This document shows, one piece after another, positions 56,609-64,000 of a DNA stretch of 64,000 nucleotides (the stretch's first letter is position 1; each line of letters starts with the position of its first letter). Under the pieces are notes generated by a model, which was not told the DNA's origin, searched no databases, and worked only from the letters and a program-made list of their open reading frames with translations. Source of the stretch: Tuberibacillus sp. Marseille-P3662. GTDB taxonomy: Bacteria > Bacillota > Bacilli > Bacillales > Sporolactobacillaceae. Made by a program: the position numbers and the translations under genes. Location: the NCBI RefSeq assembly GCF_900178005.1, contig NZ_FXBS01000006.1:1331585-1395584 (forward strand), written 5' to 3'.

Positions 56609-58426
56609 TTATGATGCGTCCAGTGCTTTGAATTGGCTCAGGACCAATTCATAATACTTGCCTTGAGCATCCATCAATTCATCGTGTGTACCCCGTTCAA
56701 GAATATTGCCTTCCTCAAGGACAATAATTTGATCTGCATCACGTATGGTTGATAGACGGTGAGCAATGATTACTGACGTCCGTCCTTTCAGCAGCTTATC
56801 CATCGCTTCTTGAATTTTCAATTCCGTCTCCGTATCGATACTCGCTGTCGCCTCATCCAAAATTAAAATTTTCGGATCAGCTAACAACGCACGAGCAAAC
56901 GATAACAACTGACGTTCACCGACGGACAAAATGTTACCGCGTTCTTCAACTTCAGTGTCATAGCCCTGGGCTAACTGCTGAATAAAAAAATCAGCGCCAA
57001 CGGCTCGAGACGCGCTTTTAACTTCTTCATCAGAAGCATCCGGTCGCCCAAAACGAATATTTTCCATAATCGTCCCTGAGAAAATGAAGGTGTCCTGCAA
57101 AACGGTACTGACATTAGCCCTCAGTTCATCAAGCTTAATATCTTTTAGATCAATACCATCAAAAGTCACTTGGCCGTCCGTTGGATCATAGAAACGACCA
57201 ATCATATTCGCAATCGTTGATTTTCCTGAACCCGTATGACCAACCAAAGCAACCGACTGTCCAGCTTCCATCGTTAAGTTAATATCATTAAGAGCTTTTC
57301 GCTTATCATCGTAACTGAATTCAACATCCTTGAAATCCACGCGTCCTTGAATGTGACTCATACTGATGGCATCAGGTTTTTCAACAACATTGGGTCTCTC
57401 ATCCAAAAATTCAAAGATTCGTTCGGATGACGCCATCGCCATTAATAGCTGATTATAGACTTGACCAAGACGGGATATCGGTTCCCAAAACATCCCGATA
57501 TAGAACGCAAATGAAACAAAAACACCCATTTCAATATAACCATTTAAAATCAACACAGATCCAAGCCAAATTAAGATCGCCGAACCTACAGCATTGGCCA
57601 TTTCCACAAACGGCCGAAACATTGCGTTTTTTTGTGTAGCATGACGCAAACTTTCATAGGTTTCGCCGTTAACACCTTTAAAATAATCCATGTTTTCCGA
57701 CTCTTGTGTGAATGACTGCGTAATCCGCATACCCTGGATACTTTCATTCAAGTGCGAATTCATCTTGGATTGTTTAACCCGCACCTGTTGCCATGCCCGC
57801 CTGATCCGGCGCCGGAGTTTAGTCGATATGAAAAACATAATCGGCATAACAATAAATACAGCAAGCGCAAGCGGCGGGCTCAGTGTAAATAATATGACGG
57901 CAATACCGACTAACATCGTTAAGTCCATTAATATGTTAATAACACCATTTGTGAACAAATCTTGTAATGAATTAATATCATTAATAATACGAACTAAAAT
58001 TGATCCTGCCGATCGCGAATCAAAAAATCGGTGGGACAATCGTTGAACATGATCAAATAAAGCTTTCCGCAAATCATAAATCACATATTGACCGATCCGA
58101 TTCGTTAATTTAATTCGAAACATATTACTTAACCATGAAACAGCGTACATCGCCGCAATTCCAGCGACGAGCCACCAGAGTTGATCAAACTTGCCTTTGG
58201 CTATAACTTCATCAAATGCATACACACCAATTAAAATCGGGACAATTAAACGAACCGCAGTCTGGATGAACATGGTCAAAACAGCTAACGGAACGAGTGT
58301 TTTTGCATAAGGTTTCATGTAGGACATCAAACGGAACATTTGTTTCCAATTAAACTGTTTCTCAACAACTTGATCAGCCTTATAATAAAATCGCTCTCTC
58401 TTTGGCTTTTCAATTTTGACAGTCAC
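56609..58426 (-). CDS. Heterodimeric ABC exporter, subunit with canonical Walker B / degenerate signature
   Basis: Type I ABC exporter half-transporter (six membrane helices, residues about 45-340, then NBD). 605 residues. Walker A ALVGHTGSGKSTIAN, Walker B ILILDEATASID (catalytic Glu present), H-loop IIAHRLS; the signature is ILSVGERQ instead of LSGGQ. Together with the upstream partner this predicts one degenerate and one active ATP site. B. subtilis YknV/YfiC are of the same length (about 604). GTG start eight bases after GGAGG. Substrate (drug, lipid or peptide) is unknown. Confidence 0.9.
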   Translation of the reverse strand: MTVKIEKPKRERFYYKADQVVEKQFNWKQMFRLMSYMKPYAKTLVPLAVLTMFIQTAVRLIVPILIGVYAFDEVIAKGKFDQLWWLVAGIAAMYAVSWLSNMFRIKLTNRIGQYVIYDLRKALFDHVQRLSHRFFDSRSAGSILVRIINDINSLQDLFTNGVINILMDLTMLVGIAVILFTLSPPLALAVFIVMPIMFFISTKLRRRIRRAWQQVRVKQSKMNSHLNESIQGMRITQSFTQESENMDYFKGVNGETYESLRHATQKNAMFRPFVEMANAVGSAILIWLGSVLILNGYIEMGVFVSFAFYIGMFWEPISRLGQVYNQLLMAMASSERIFEFLDERPNVVEKPDAISMSHIQGRVDFKDVEFSYDDKRKALNDINLTMEAGQSVALVGHTGSGKSTIANMIGRFYDPTDGQVTFDGIDLKDIKLDELRANVSTVLQDTFIFSGTIMENIRFGRPDASDEEVKSASRAVGADFFIQQLAQGYDTEVEERGNILSVGERQLLSFARALLADPKILILDEATASIDTETELKIQEAMDKLLKGRTSVIIAHRLSTIRDADQIIVLEEGNILERGTHDELMDAQGKYYELVLSQFKALDAS

Positions 58427-58438
58427 AACTCTCACCTC

Positions 58439-60199
58439 CTAAAGAACGTGCTCTGACCGTTGTAAAATTTCCTTGTCTTTATATTGAATGTCAAAAATGC
58501 GACGGTAAATGCCATTTGGATGCTCCAACAATTCACTGTGGACACCCCGTTCATTAATTTCACCATCGTCAAGAACTAGGATCTGATCGGCATGCTGAAC
58601 CGAAGAAATCCGATGAGCAATAATGAATGTTGTCCGCCCTTTCATTAATTCGCGAAATGCTTTCTGAATTTTAGCTTCCGTCTGCATATCAACGGCACTG
58701 GTCGCATCATCCAAAATTAAAATACTTGGATTAATTAACAAAGCACGGGCAATCGCCAACCGTTGCTTCTGACCACCGGATAGACCTAATCCGCGTTCAC
58801 CGAGCATGGTGTCATAGCCATCAGGCATTTCAGAAATGAACGCATGCGCTTGGGCACGTTTGGCTGCATCAATTATCTTCTCATCACTAATATCAGGGTT
58901 TCCGTAAGCAATATTGTCGCGAATGGTTGACGAGAATAAAAATGATTCCTGGAGCACAAATCCGATATTTTTTCTTAATGCACTGACGTTATAGTCATGA
59001 ACCGGCTTACCATCAATCAAGAGCTCTCCATCAGTAATATCATAGAACCGGGAAATCACTTGTGTAATTGTTGATTTACCGGATCCTGTCGCTCCCATCA
59101 AGCCAATTGTTTCACCAGGTTCCACATTAAAAGAAATATTTTTTAAGGCATAGACTTTTTCATTCGGATATCGAAGAGACACATGGTTAAATTCGATATG
59201 ACCCTGAATCTGCTTAGTGTCAATCGCTTTATTTGGAGACTGAATATCCTCAGATTCATTCAAAATCTGCAATAAACGTTCCCCTGACGCTTTGGATTGT
59301 GAGAATGTATTGATAATAAATCCCAAATTCATTAATGGCCCCATGATGTACCAAACTAAACTAAAGAAAGCGACAAGCTCTCCGGATGACAATTGACCTT
59401 GCATGACCATATAACCGCCAAGCCCTAATAAGAAAACCACGCAAAGGTCACCGACAAGTTCCATGATAGGAAAAAACTTCGCCCAAATATCCGATGTTTC
59501 AATTTGCCGAGACCGATAATTCAGATTAGATCTCTTAAAACGCCCCATTTCAAAGTCTTCTCTCGATAATGCTTTGACGGTGCCCATACCACTAATATTC
59601 TCCTGAACACGCGTATTCAAATGAGCCATAGACAGACGAATTCTACGGAACGCTGGATGTACCTGCTTATCGAAGCGGTACACGGTCAAAGCAAGAAACG
59701 GTACCATGAGTAAGGTAACAATTGACAGCACCGCCGAATAGGTGAACATCACAATAAGACTAAAGGTCACAATCAGACAAAAGTTAATCAGTTGAGCAAA
59801 TCCCCCGGACAAGAAAAAACGAAACGCCTGAACATCCGCTGTCAATCTAGACATGAGATCCCCTGTGTGCGCATTATCGTAATACCGGAACGGCAAGCGT
59901 TGCAACTTTGCATATAGCGCATTACGCAGTTCATAAACTGAACTAATGCCAAACAGTTCTCCCCAATATTGATTAAAGTAGGCCGATAGTCCTTTAATAG
60001 CCATCAATAGTATAAAACCAATTGCAATATACGGAACGATATCAATTTTTCCTTGTAATACAACCTTATCAATGGTTAGCTGTAAAGCAATTGGATAGGT
60101 TACAGTAATCCCTGTTACAAACAACAAAAAGACAATCGAACCAATAAAATACTTTCTATACGGCCAATAAAACGGTTTCAACTGCTTAAAAACACCCAT
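58439..60199 (-). CDS. Heterodimeric ABC exporter, subunit with degenerate Walker B
   Basis: Half-transporter of 586 residues (B. subtilis YknU 585), six membrane helices then NBD. Walker A GLMGATGSGKSTIT, signature LSGGQKQRLAIARALL intact, but the Walker B reads ILILDDATSAVD with Asp in place of the catalytic Glu, so its own ATP site should be impaired and complemented by the partner. ATG is preceded by GGTGGTG; an in-frame ATG lies eight codons upstream. Cotranscribed with 56609-58426. Confidence 0.9.
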   Translation of the reverse strand: MGVFKQLKPFYWPYRKYFIGSIVFLLFVTGITVTYPIALQLTIDKVVLQGKIDIVPYIAIGFILLMAIKGLSAYFNQYWGELFGISSVYELRNALYAKLQRLPFRYYDNAHTGDLMSRLTADVQAFRFFLSGGFAQLINFCLIVTFSLIVMFTYSAVLSIVTLLMVPFLALTVYRFDKQVHPAFRRIRLSMAHLNTRVQENISGMGTVKALSREDFEMGRFKRSNLNYRSRQIETSDIWAKFFPIMELVGDLCVVFLLGLGGYMVMQGQLSSGELVAFFSLVWYIMGPLMNLGFIINTFSQSKASGERLLQILNESEDIQSPNKAIDTKQIQGHIEFNHVSLRYPNEKVYALKNISFNVEPGETIGLMGATGSGKSTITQVISRFYDITDGELLIDGKPVHDYNVSALRKNIGFVLQESFLFSSTIRDNIAYGNPDISDEKIIDAAKRAQAHAFISEMPDGYDTMLGERGLGLSGGQKQRLAIARALLINPSILILDDATSAVDMQTEAKIQKAFRELMKGRTTFIIAHRISSVQHADQILVLDDGEINERGVHSELLEHPNGIYRRIFDIQYKDKEILQRSEHVL

Positions 60200-60241
60200 A
60201 AGGTCACCACCTAACCCAGTCATTATAAAGTAACATCACCT

Positions 60242-60270
60242 AATATAACGAATTTCGAAATAATTGACTA
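60242..60270 (-). promoter_or_regulatory. Sigma-A promoter of ABC exporter operon
   Basis: TAGTCA (60265-60270), 17-bp spacer, TATATT (60242-60247), about 43 bases before the start of the first subunit. Confidence 0.58.
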
Positions 60271-60464
60271 TGGGATTTTATTGCCAAATAAACCGGTGAG
60301 ACCCCAAATCATTTGATTTAACGACAAAATATTATCATTAGTATACATTTTTTAAAATTTTCTTCTTATATCTCAATTTATCTTTAAATAACAAAATCTA
60401 TAGGCACCAAACAATATATTTTTGCTTTTAATACAAATTATACGAAAAGAGCTAAACAACCTAC

Positions 60465-60498
60465 AGAAAAAGGATACCCCTTTTTGGGATATCCTTTG
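60465..60498 (-). terminator. Terminator after ykuU
   Basis: AAAGGATA / TATCCTTT stem plus CC/GG inner pairs and T run on the minus strand. Confidence 0.78.
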
Positions 60499-60519
60499 AA
60501 TACTGCTTCAGTTTTTTTC

Positions 60520-61062
60520 TTAAAGTGTCGCTTGACCAGGCTTCCAGTTAGCTGGACACATACCGCCTGTTTGTAGCGCCTGAAGGACACGAGACGTTTC
60601 TTCCACGCTACGACCGATGTCGTTATGGTTAACAACGGAATATTTCAATTCTCCTTCAGGGTCAATGATGAATAGACCGCGAAGAGCTACACCTTCTTCT
60701 TCAATTAGGACGCCGTACTTTCGAGCAATTTCATGATTCGTATCAGCAGCGAGAGGATAAGTTAGGTCACCCAAACCATTATCGTCCCGCGGAGTGTTAA
60801 TCCATGCTAAGTGTGTGTGAATCGTATCCGTTGACGCACCAATCACTTCAGCATCAAGATCTTCGAATATATCAAATTCATCACTCATTGCTGTAATTTC
60901 CGTTGGACAAACAAAGGTGAAATCCATTGGATAAAAGAATAAAATCGTCCATTTGTCGTTTTTCATGTTCTCTTCAAGACTGACCTTACCAAATTCTTTG
61001 TTCGGCATAACAGCCTCCATTTCAAATCGAGGCGCTTGTTTGCCTACCATGCGTTCTGGCAT
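60520..61062 (-). CDS. ykuU: 2-Cys peroxiredoxin YkuU
   Basis: Thiol-dependent peroxidase. 180 residues, the same length as B. subtilis YkuU. Peroxidatic C52 in MDFTFVCPTEIT, resolving C169 in GGMCPANWKPG, so a typical dimeric 2-Cys enzyme. Adjacent to ykuT (mscS), as in B. subtilis. Strong consensus-type promoter with a dyad over the -10 box. Electron donor not encoded nearby; thioredoxin is likely. Confidence 0.95.
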   Translation of the reverse strand: MPERMVGKQAPRFEMEAVMPNKEFGKVSLEENMKNDKWTILFFYPMDFTFVCPTEITAMSDEFDIFEDLDAEVIGASTDTIHTHLAWINTPRDDNGLGDLTYPLAADTNHEIARKYGVLIEEEGVALRGLFIIDPEGELKYSVVNHNDIGRSVEETSRVLQALQTGGMCPANWKPGQATL

Positions 61063-61127
61063 GAAAAATCCCTCCTATTATAGTTTCCCGTAAGTCTTAT
61101 GTATCGGGTTTTTTCATCACGCTAGCC

Positions 61128-61156
61128 ATTATAGTATAATCCTGATACTTGGTCAA
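61128..61156 (-). promoter_or_regulatory. Sigma-A promoter of ykuU with dyad at -10
   Basis: TTGACC (61151-61156), 17-bp spacer, TATAAT (61128-61133) on the minus strand. ATTATA-G-TATAAT at 61128-61140 is a perfect 6-1-6 dyad over the -10 and could be an operator, but it does not have the arm sequence of a standard PerR or Fur box. Confidence 0.82.
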
Positions 61157-61230
61157 TTTGTATTGGAGATCGAAAAACCTTGCTAGATTTTCGAATGATA
61201 CTTTATAGACTAGCGCCTGAGCCCTATGAT

Positions 61231-61259
61231 TTTATTGGTATTATCATTATTGGTATAAT
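61231..61259 (+). promoter_or_regulatory. Extended -10 promoter of ykuT
   Basis: TTTATT (61231-61236), 17-bp spacer ending TGG, TATAAT (61254-61259); start codon about 33 bases downstream. Confidence 0.7.
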
Positions 61260-61292
61260 AGAGAAAAACTATACGTAATAAGGAGTATTCTC

Positions 61293-62135
61293 ATGGATAT
61301 GAACAACTTTATCAGCGCGCCATTTTGGACAGAATTACTTGTCAAATTCGGTGCCAATATCATCGAATTCATCGCTGTTGTCATTATTTACTTTGTATTA
61401 AAAAGGGTCGGTTCAAAAATTATCGCCCGTTCTTTTGACCGTTACAAACAGCGAAGGGACGTCTCCTCAAATCGCATCTACACATTAGAAAAATTAACAG
61501 CCAGTGCCTATACATACGTCCTCTTTTTCATATTTCTTGTTCTCGCTTTTAATGCGTTTGGACTTCCTACAGCGAGCCTAATTGCCGGGGCTAGTGTTAT
61601 TGGCCTAGCTGTCGGTTTCGGTGCTCAAGGATTAGTCAGTGATGTCGTGACAGGGTTCTTTATTTTATTAGAAAAGCAAATAGATGTCGGCGATTATGTC
61701 ACAACGGCAGGTTTTGGCGGCATTGTCGAAGAAGTCGGCTTACGCACTACTAAAATCCGGAGTTTTGACGGAACATTAAATTATATACCCAACCGGCAAA
61801 TTGCTACTGTCAGCAACCATACTCGAGGAAATATGCGTGCGCTTGTTGATCTGGGTATAGCCTACGAAGAGAATGTTGACGATGCCATTACTGTCATCCA
61901 AGAGGCTTGTAACCAAGCTGCGGAGAATGATGACCGGATTAAGGAAGGGCCTGATGTCGTCGGTGTTCAAGCCTTTGGTTCGTCAGATATCGTCATCCGC
62001 GTCATTGCTCAAACAGAAAATATGGAACAATGGGCGGTTGAACGCGATTTGCGCAAAGCCATTAAATGGGCATTGGATACCAATAACATCGAAATTCCCT
62101 ACCCGCATCAAGTTAATATTGATAAAAATGCCTAA
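61293..62135 (+). CDS. ykuT: Small-conductance mechanosensitive channel MscS/YkuT
   Basis: 280 residues with three N-terminal membrane helices (about 15-105), the pore helix GASVIGLAVGFGAQGLVSDVVTG and the beta-domain VGDYVTTAGFGGIVEEVGLRTTKI. Relieves turgor on hypoosmotic shock; with Ktr uptake and BCCT transport it fits an osmotic-homeostasis theme. Divergent from ykuU. Confidence 0.94.
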   Translation: MDMNNFISAPFWTELLVKFGANIIEFIAVVIIYFVLKRVGSKIIARSFDRYKQRRDVSSNRIYTLEKLTASAYTYVLFFIFLVLAFNAFGLPTASLIAGASVIGLAVGFGAQGLVSDVVTGFFILLEKQIDVGDYVTTAGFGGIVEEVGLRTTKIRSFDGTLNYIPNRQIATVSNHTRGNMRALVDLGIAYEENVDDAITVIQEACNQAAENDDRIKEGPDVVGVQAFGSSDIVIRVIAQTENMEQWAVERDLRKAIKWALDTNNIEIPYPHQVNIDKNA

Positions 62136-62163
62136 AAAAGCTGCCATTACGGCAGCTTTTTTT
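62134..62163. terminator. Bidirectional terminator, ykuT/ktrD
   Basis: AAAAAAGCTGCC / GGCAGCTTTTTT stem, 5-base loop, overlapping the ends of both convergent genes. Confidence 0.92.
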
Positions 62164-63508
62164 ATCCTGTAAAGACATCGCCATTAGGAAAGCGGATATT
62201 GTCTTTCTTAGGTGTTGCTAATGAGAATGCTAAGGTTAATGGCCCCATTCTGCCAAAGAACATTAACACAATGACAATCACTTTTCCCGCTATCGATAAT
62301 TCGGGCGTGACGCCCATAGATAACCCGCATGTTCCAACGGCTGAGGCTACTTCAAATAATAATGGGACAAACGGTTGATTTTCCGTAATCGATAAGATAA
62401 TAAGTGCGATAAAAAATATCGTTAATGAAATGATCACAATAGATATGGCACGCATAATCGCCCCTTGACGAATGGTGCGGCCGAAAGCAACTGTGTTGTC
62501 TCTCCCTCTGATAAAAGCAATAACAGCCAATAAAATCGCTAGAAACGTGGTTAATTTAATCCCGCTTGCCGTTGATCCACTTCCAGCGCCAATGAACATG
62601 AGCATGGAAGTAATAATGGCTGTTCCATCTGTGACTTCTGATATATCTACAGTATTAAACCCGGCTGATCGCGGGGTCAACCCTTGAAAAATAGATGCTA
62701 GAAATTTCTTAAACAGTGATAGGTGCCCTAATGTACCAGGATTCATATATTCTAAGAGAAAGAATAGTAGAACAGCAACGATGTTAATGCCAATGGTCCC
62801 GGCAATCATTAATTTGGTATGGAGCGTCAAGTTTTTAAACTCTTTTGTAAACCAAATATCATAGATGACCGTGAAACCAAGTCCACCCGTGACAAACAAT
62901 ACCATAATGATAAGATTCACAACCGGATCACCTACAAAGCGCATTAAACTGTCTGACCATAATGTAAACCCAGCATTATTAAAAGCTGATATCACATGAA
63001 AAACACTATAATAAAGCCCTTGTCCCAGACCCATTTTGGGTATCCAATATAATGCCAAGAAGAACATGGCAATCCCTTCTGTAACCAACGTATAGATCAG
63101 TAGAATTCTAACGAGCCGCACAACGCCACCCAGTGAATCTTGACTCAATGCTTGTTGGATAAGCATGCGCTGTCTTAGGCCCACTTTCCGTCCCAGAACC
63201 ATAATAATTAAGACCGCAAACGACATAAAACTTAACCCGCCAACTTGAATCAAACACAAGATGACGACTTGACCAAACAGGGTGAATGTCGCCCCAGTAT
63301 CGACAACTGTCAATCCTGTAACCATGGTCGCCGAAGTCGAGGTGAACCACGCATCAATAAGACTAATAGATCCATGAGTTGCTACAGGCAAGCATAAAAG
63401 TACCGCTCCTATTAAAATAATGAAGGTAAAACCTAGTGCTAAGATTTGCGGTGGACTTAGGCGCTTTGATATGATGTTATTTTTTAGAGTCGGCATCCTC
63501 ATTTTCAA
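62162..63508 (-). CDS. ktrD: Ktr potassium channel subunit KtrD
   Basis: SKT-superfamily K+ translocating subunit, partner of KtrC. About 448 residues, four repeated M-P-M units with filter glycine sites TSATMVTGLTV, SAFNNAGFTL, TPRSAGFNTVD and ASAVGTCGLSM. The start is judged to be the TTG nine bases after GGAG (63506-63508); two in-frame ATGs 6 and 12 bases later are alternatives. The upstream frame overlaps the end of the CBS/CorC gene, and the start codon lies inside that gene, so translation may be coupled. Confidence 0.92.
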   Translation of the reverse strand: MKMRMPTLKNNIISKRLSPPQILALGFTFIILIGAVLLCLPVATHGSISLIDAWFTSTSATMVTGLTVVDTGATFTLFGQVVILCLIQVGGLSFMSFAVLIIMVLGRKVGLRQRMLIQQALSQDSLGGVVRLVRILLIYTLVTEGIAMFFLALYWIPKMGLGQGLYYSVFHVISAFNNAGFTLWSDSLMRFVGDPVVNLIIMVLFVTGGLGFTVIYDIWFTKEFKNLTLHTKLMIAGTIGINIVAVLLFFLLEYMNPGTLGHLSLFKKFLASIFQGLTPRSAGFNTVDISEVTDGTAIITSMLMFIGAGSGSTASGIKLTTFLAILLAVIAFIRGRDNTVAFGRTIRQGAIMRAISIVIISLTIFFIALIILSITENQPFVPLLFEVASAVGTCGLSMGVTPELSIAGKVIVIVLMFFGRMGPLTLAFSLATPKKDNIRFPNGDVFTG

Positions 63509-64000
63509 TGTGTTTTTCTCCTTCTTTAGCCGCTGCCTGAATTTCAACCCATTTGATTTGTAAACCTTCTGCCTCTTGCACTTTAAAGGTTAAACCCTGG
63601 TATTGAACAACTGTTCCTATTTGAACATCGGGATTTTTGGATAAAATAAAGCCACCAATCGTATCAATCTCCTCATGATAGATGGGCACATTCATTAATT
63701 CACTGAGATCAGTCAGTAGTACTTTACCATCCACTTCATAAGTGTCATCTCCAGTCTTGCGAATCATCGGTGCTTCGTCAATATCAAACTCATCACGAAT
63801 CTCACCAACGATTTCTTCAAGAATGTCCTCAACCGTTACGATACCTGAAGTCCCGCCGTATTCATCAATCAGCACAGCCATATGAACACTTTCCTTCTGC
63901 ATTTTGATCAATAATTGTTTAATTGGCGTTGTTTCCAGCATGCTAATAATTGGGCGGATGTGCGGACGAAGACTTTGCCGATACGCATCATCCGAATGGA
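63477..64000 (-). CDS. HlyC/CorC family (CBS plus transporter-associated domain) protein, C-terminal part
   Basis: Cut by the window end; the last 173 or so residues are present. Visible: the second CBS domain (MAVLIDEYGGTSGIVTVEDILEEIVGEI) and the CorC_HlyC domain (GDDTYEVDGKVLLTDL through GTVVQYQGLTFKVQEAEG). These proteins have an N-terminal CNNM membrane domain and are implicated in Mg2+/Co2+ handling; that part is outside the window. Charged C-terminal tail. Overlaps the start of ktrD. Confidence 0.92.
   Translation of the reverse strand, partial: HSDDAYRQSLRPHIRPIISMLETTPIKQLLIKMQKESVHMAVLIDEYGGTSGIVTVEDILEEIVGEIRDEFDIDEAPMIRKTGDDTYEVDGKVLLTDLSELMNVPIYHEEIDTIGGFILSKNPDVQIGTVVQYQGLTFKVQEAEGLQIKWVEIQAAAKEGEKHIENEDADSKK

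Larger units (their letters stand above)
60200..60519. other. Gap between ABC exporter and ykuU
   Basis: 320 bp, very AT-rich. Contains the ABC operon promoter (60242-60270) and the ykuU terminator (60465-60498). No ORF seen. Confidence 0.6.

Noticed and set aside
61128..61140. PerR box at ykuU
   Set aside because: The dyad has the single-base centre but not the TTATAAT arms expected; recorded only as an unassigned dyad.

Overview
The window looks like a conserved chromosomal core segment of a spore-forming, aerobic, low-to-moderate-GC Bacillales bacterium. Sporulation genes (ylbJ, gerR, ylbD-type coat protein), an aa3-type caa3 oxidase (CtaC with a fused cytochrome c), bacillithiol synthesis (bshC) and the CcpN/SR1 circuit all point there. 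The order of genes is that of the Bacillus subtilis region from ykuT-ktrC through pdh, yla, cta and ylb to mraZ-pbpB, read on the opposite strand. The species is not B. subtilis: several neighbours are missing (ctaG, ylbB, ylaJ, speA, slp, yktA) and others are inserted (a biotin-dependent acyl-CoA carboxylase, an M20 amidohydrolase, a BCCT transporter, a lone CydB-like gene, an ABC exporter pair). No rRNA, tRNA, IS element, prophage or CRISPR array was seen.

Layout. 1-2.4 kb: start of the division/cell-wall cluster (mraZ-rsmH-ftsL-pbpB, minus strand). 2.5-7.8 kb: bshC, a DUF3397 membrane protein and a translationally coupled biotin carboxylase / biotin carrier / carboxyltransferase operon. 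8-23.5 kb: the ylb cluster (ylbP, gerR, rpmF, ylbN, tmcAL, ylbL, ylbK, ylbJ, coaD, rsmD, ylbG, ylbF, ylbE, ylbD, ylbC, ylbA) with an amidohydrolase, a BCCT transporter and a LysM-CAP protein inserted. 23.6-30.4 kb: cytochrome c oxidase assembly and structure (DUF420/CtaM-like, ctaF-E-D-C-B) and divergent ctaA. 30.4-41.6 kb: pyc, ftsW, ylaN, ylaL, phoH-type ylaK, ylaI, ylaH, typA, ylaF, suhB. 41.6-44.6 kb: repeats, yktB, a nitronate-monooxygenase family gene and the dual-function small RNA SR1. 44.8-50.7 kb: pyruvate dehydrogenase operon pdhABCD and ykyA. 50.9-56.3 kb: def, ykrA, a tiny basic ORF, rpoY-rnjA, ktrC and a CydB-like gene. 56.6-64 kb: heterodimeric ABC exporter, peroxiredoxin ykuU, mechanosensitive channel ykuT, ktrD and a CBS/CorC-type protein cut by the window end.

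How the genes fit together. The central-carbon genes surround the pyruvate node: PDH makes acetyl-CoA, pyruvate carboxylase makes oxaloacetate, and SR1 with two CcpN-like sites sits beside pdh. Haem A synthesis (ctaA, ctaB) feeds the oxidase. RNA metabolism appears repeatedly (RNase J1, RNAP epsilon, RicF/YlbF, RsmD, RsmH, TmcAL). Ktr subunits C and D flank the right end.

The most rewarding items outside the ordinary gene list are: a 37-codon SR1P gene inside an SR1-like RNA with a near-consensus promoter and two CcpN-like operators (44.4-44.7 kb); a candidate ~165-nt structured RNA with its own promoter and terminator between rsmD and ylbG (15.7 kb); a duplicated leader cassette in front of suhB with nested inverted repeats (41.6-41.8 kb); a family of GC-rich intergenic palindromic repeats; a 25-codon arginine/lysine-rich ORF before rpoY; and paired direct repeats in the ctaA/ctaB intergenic region. 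I did not find a clearly novel multi-gene system; most of the window is well-known core genome.
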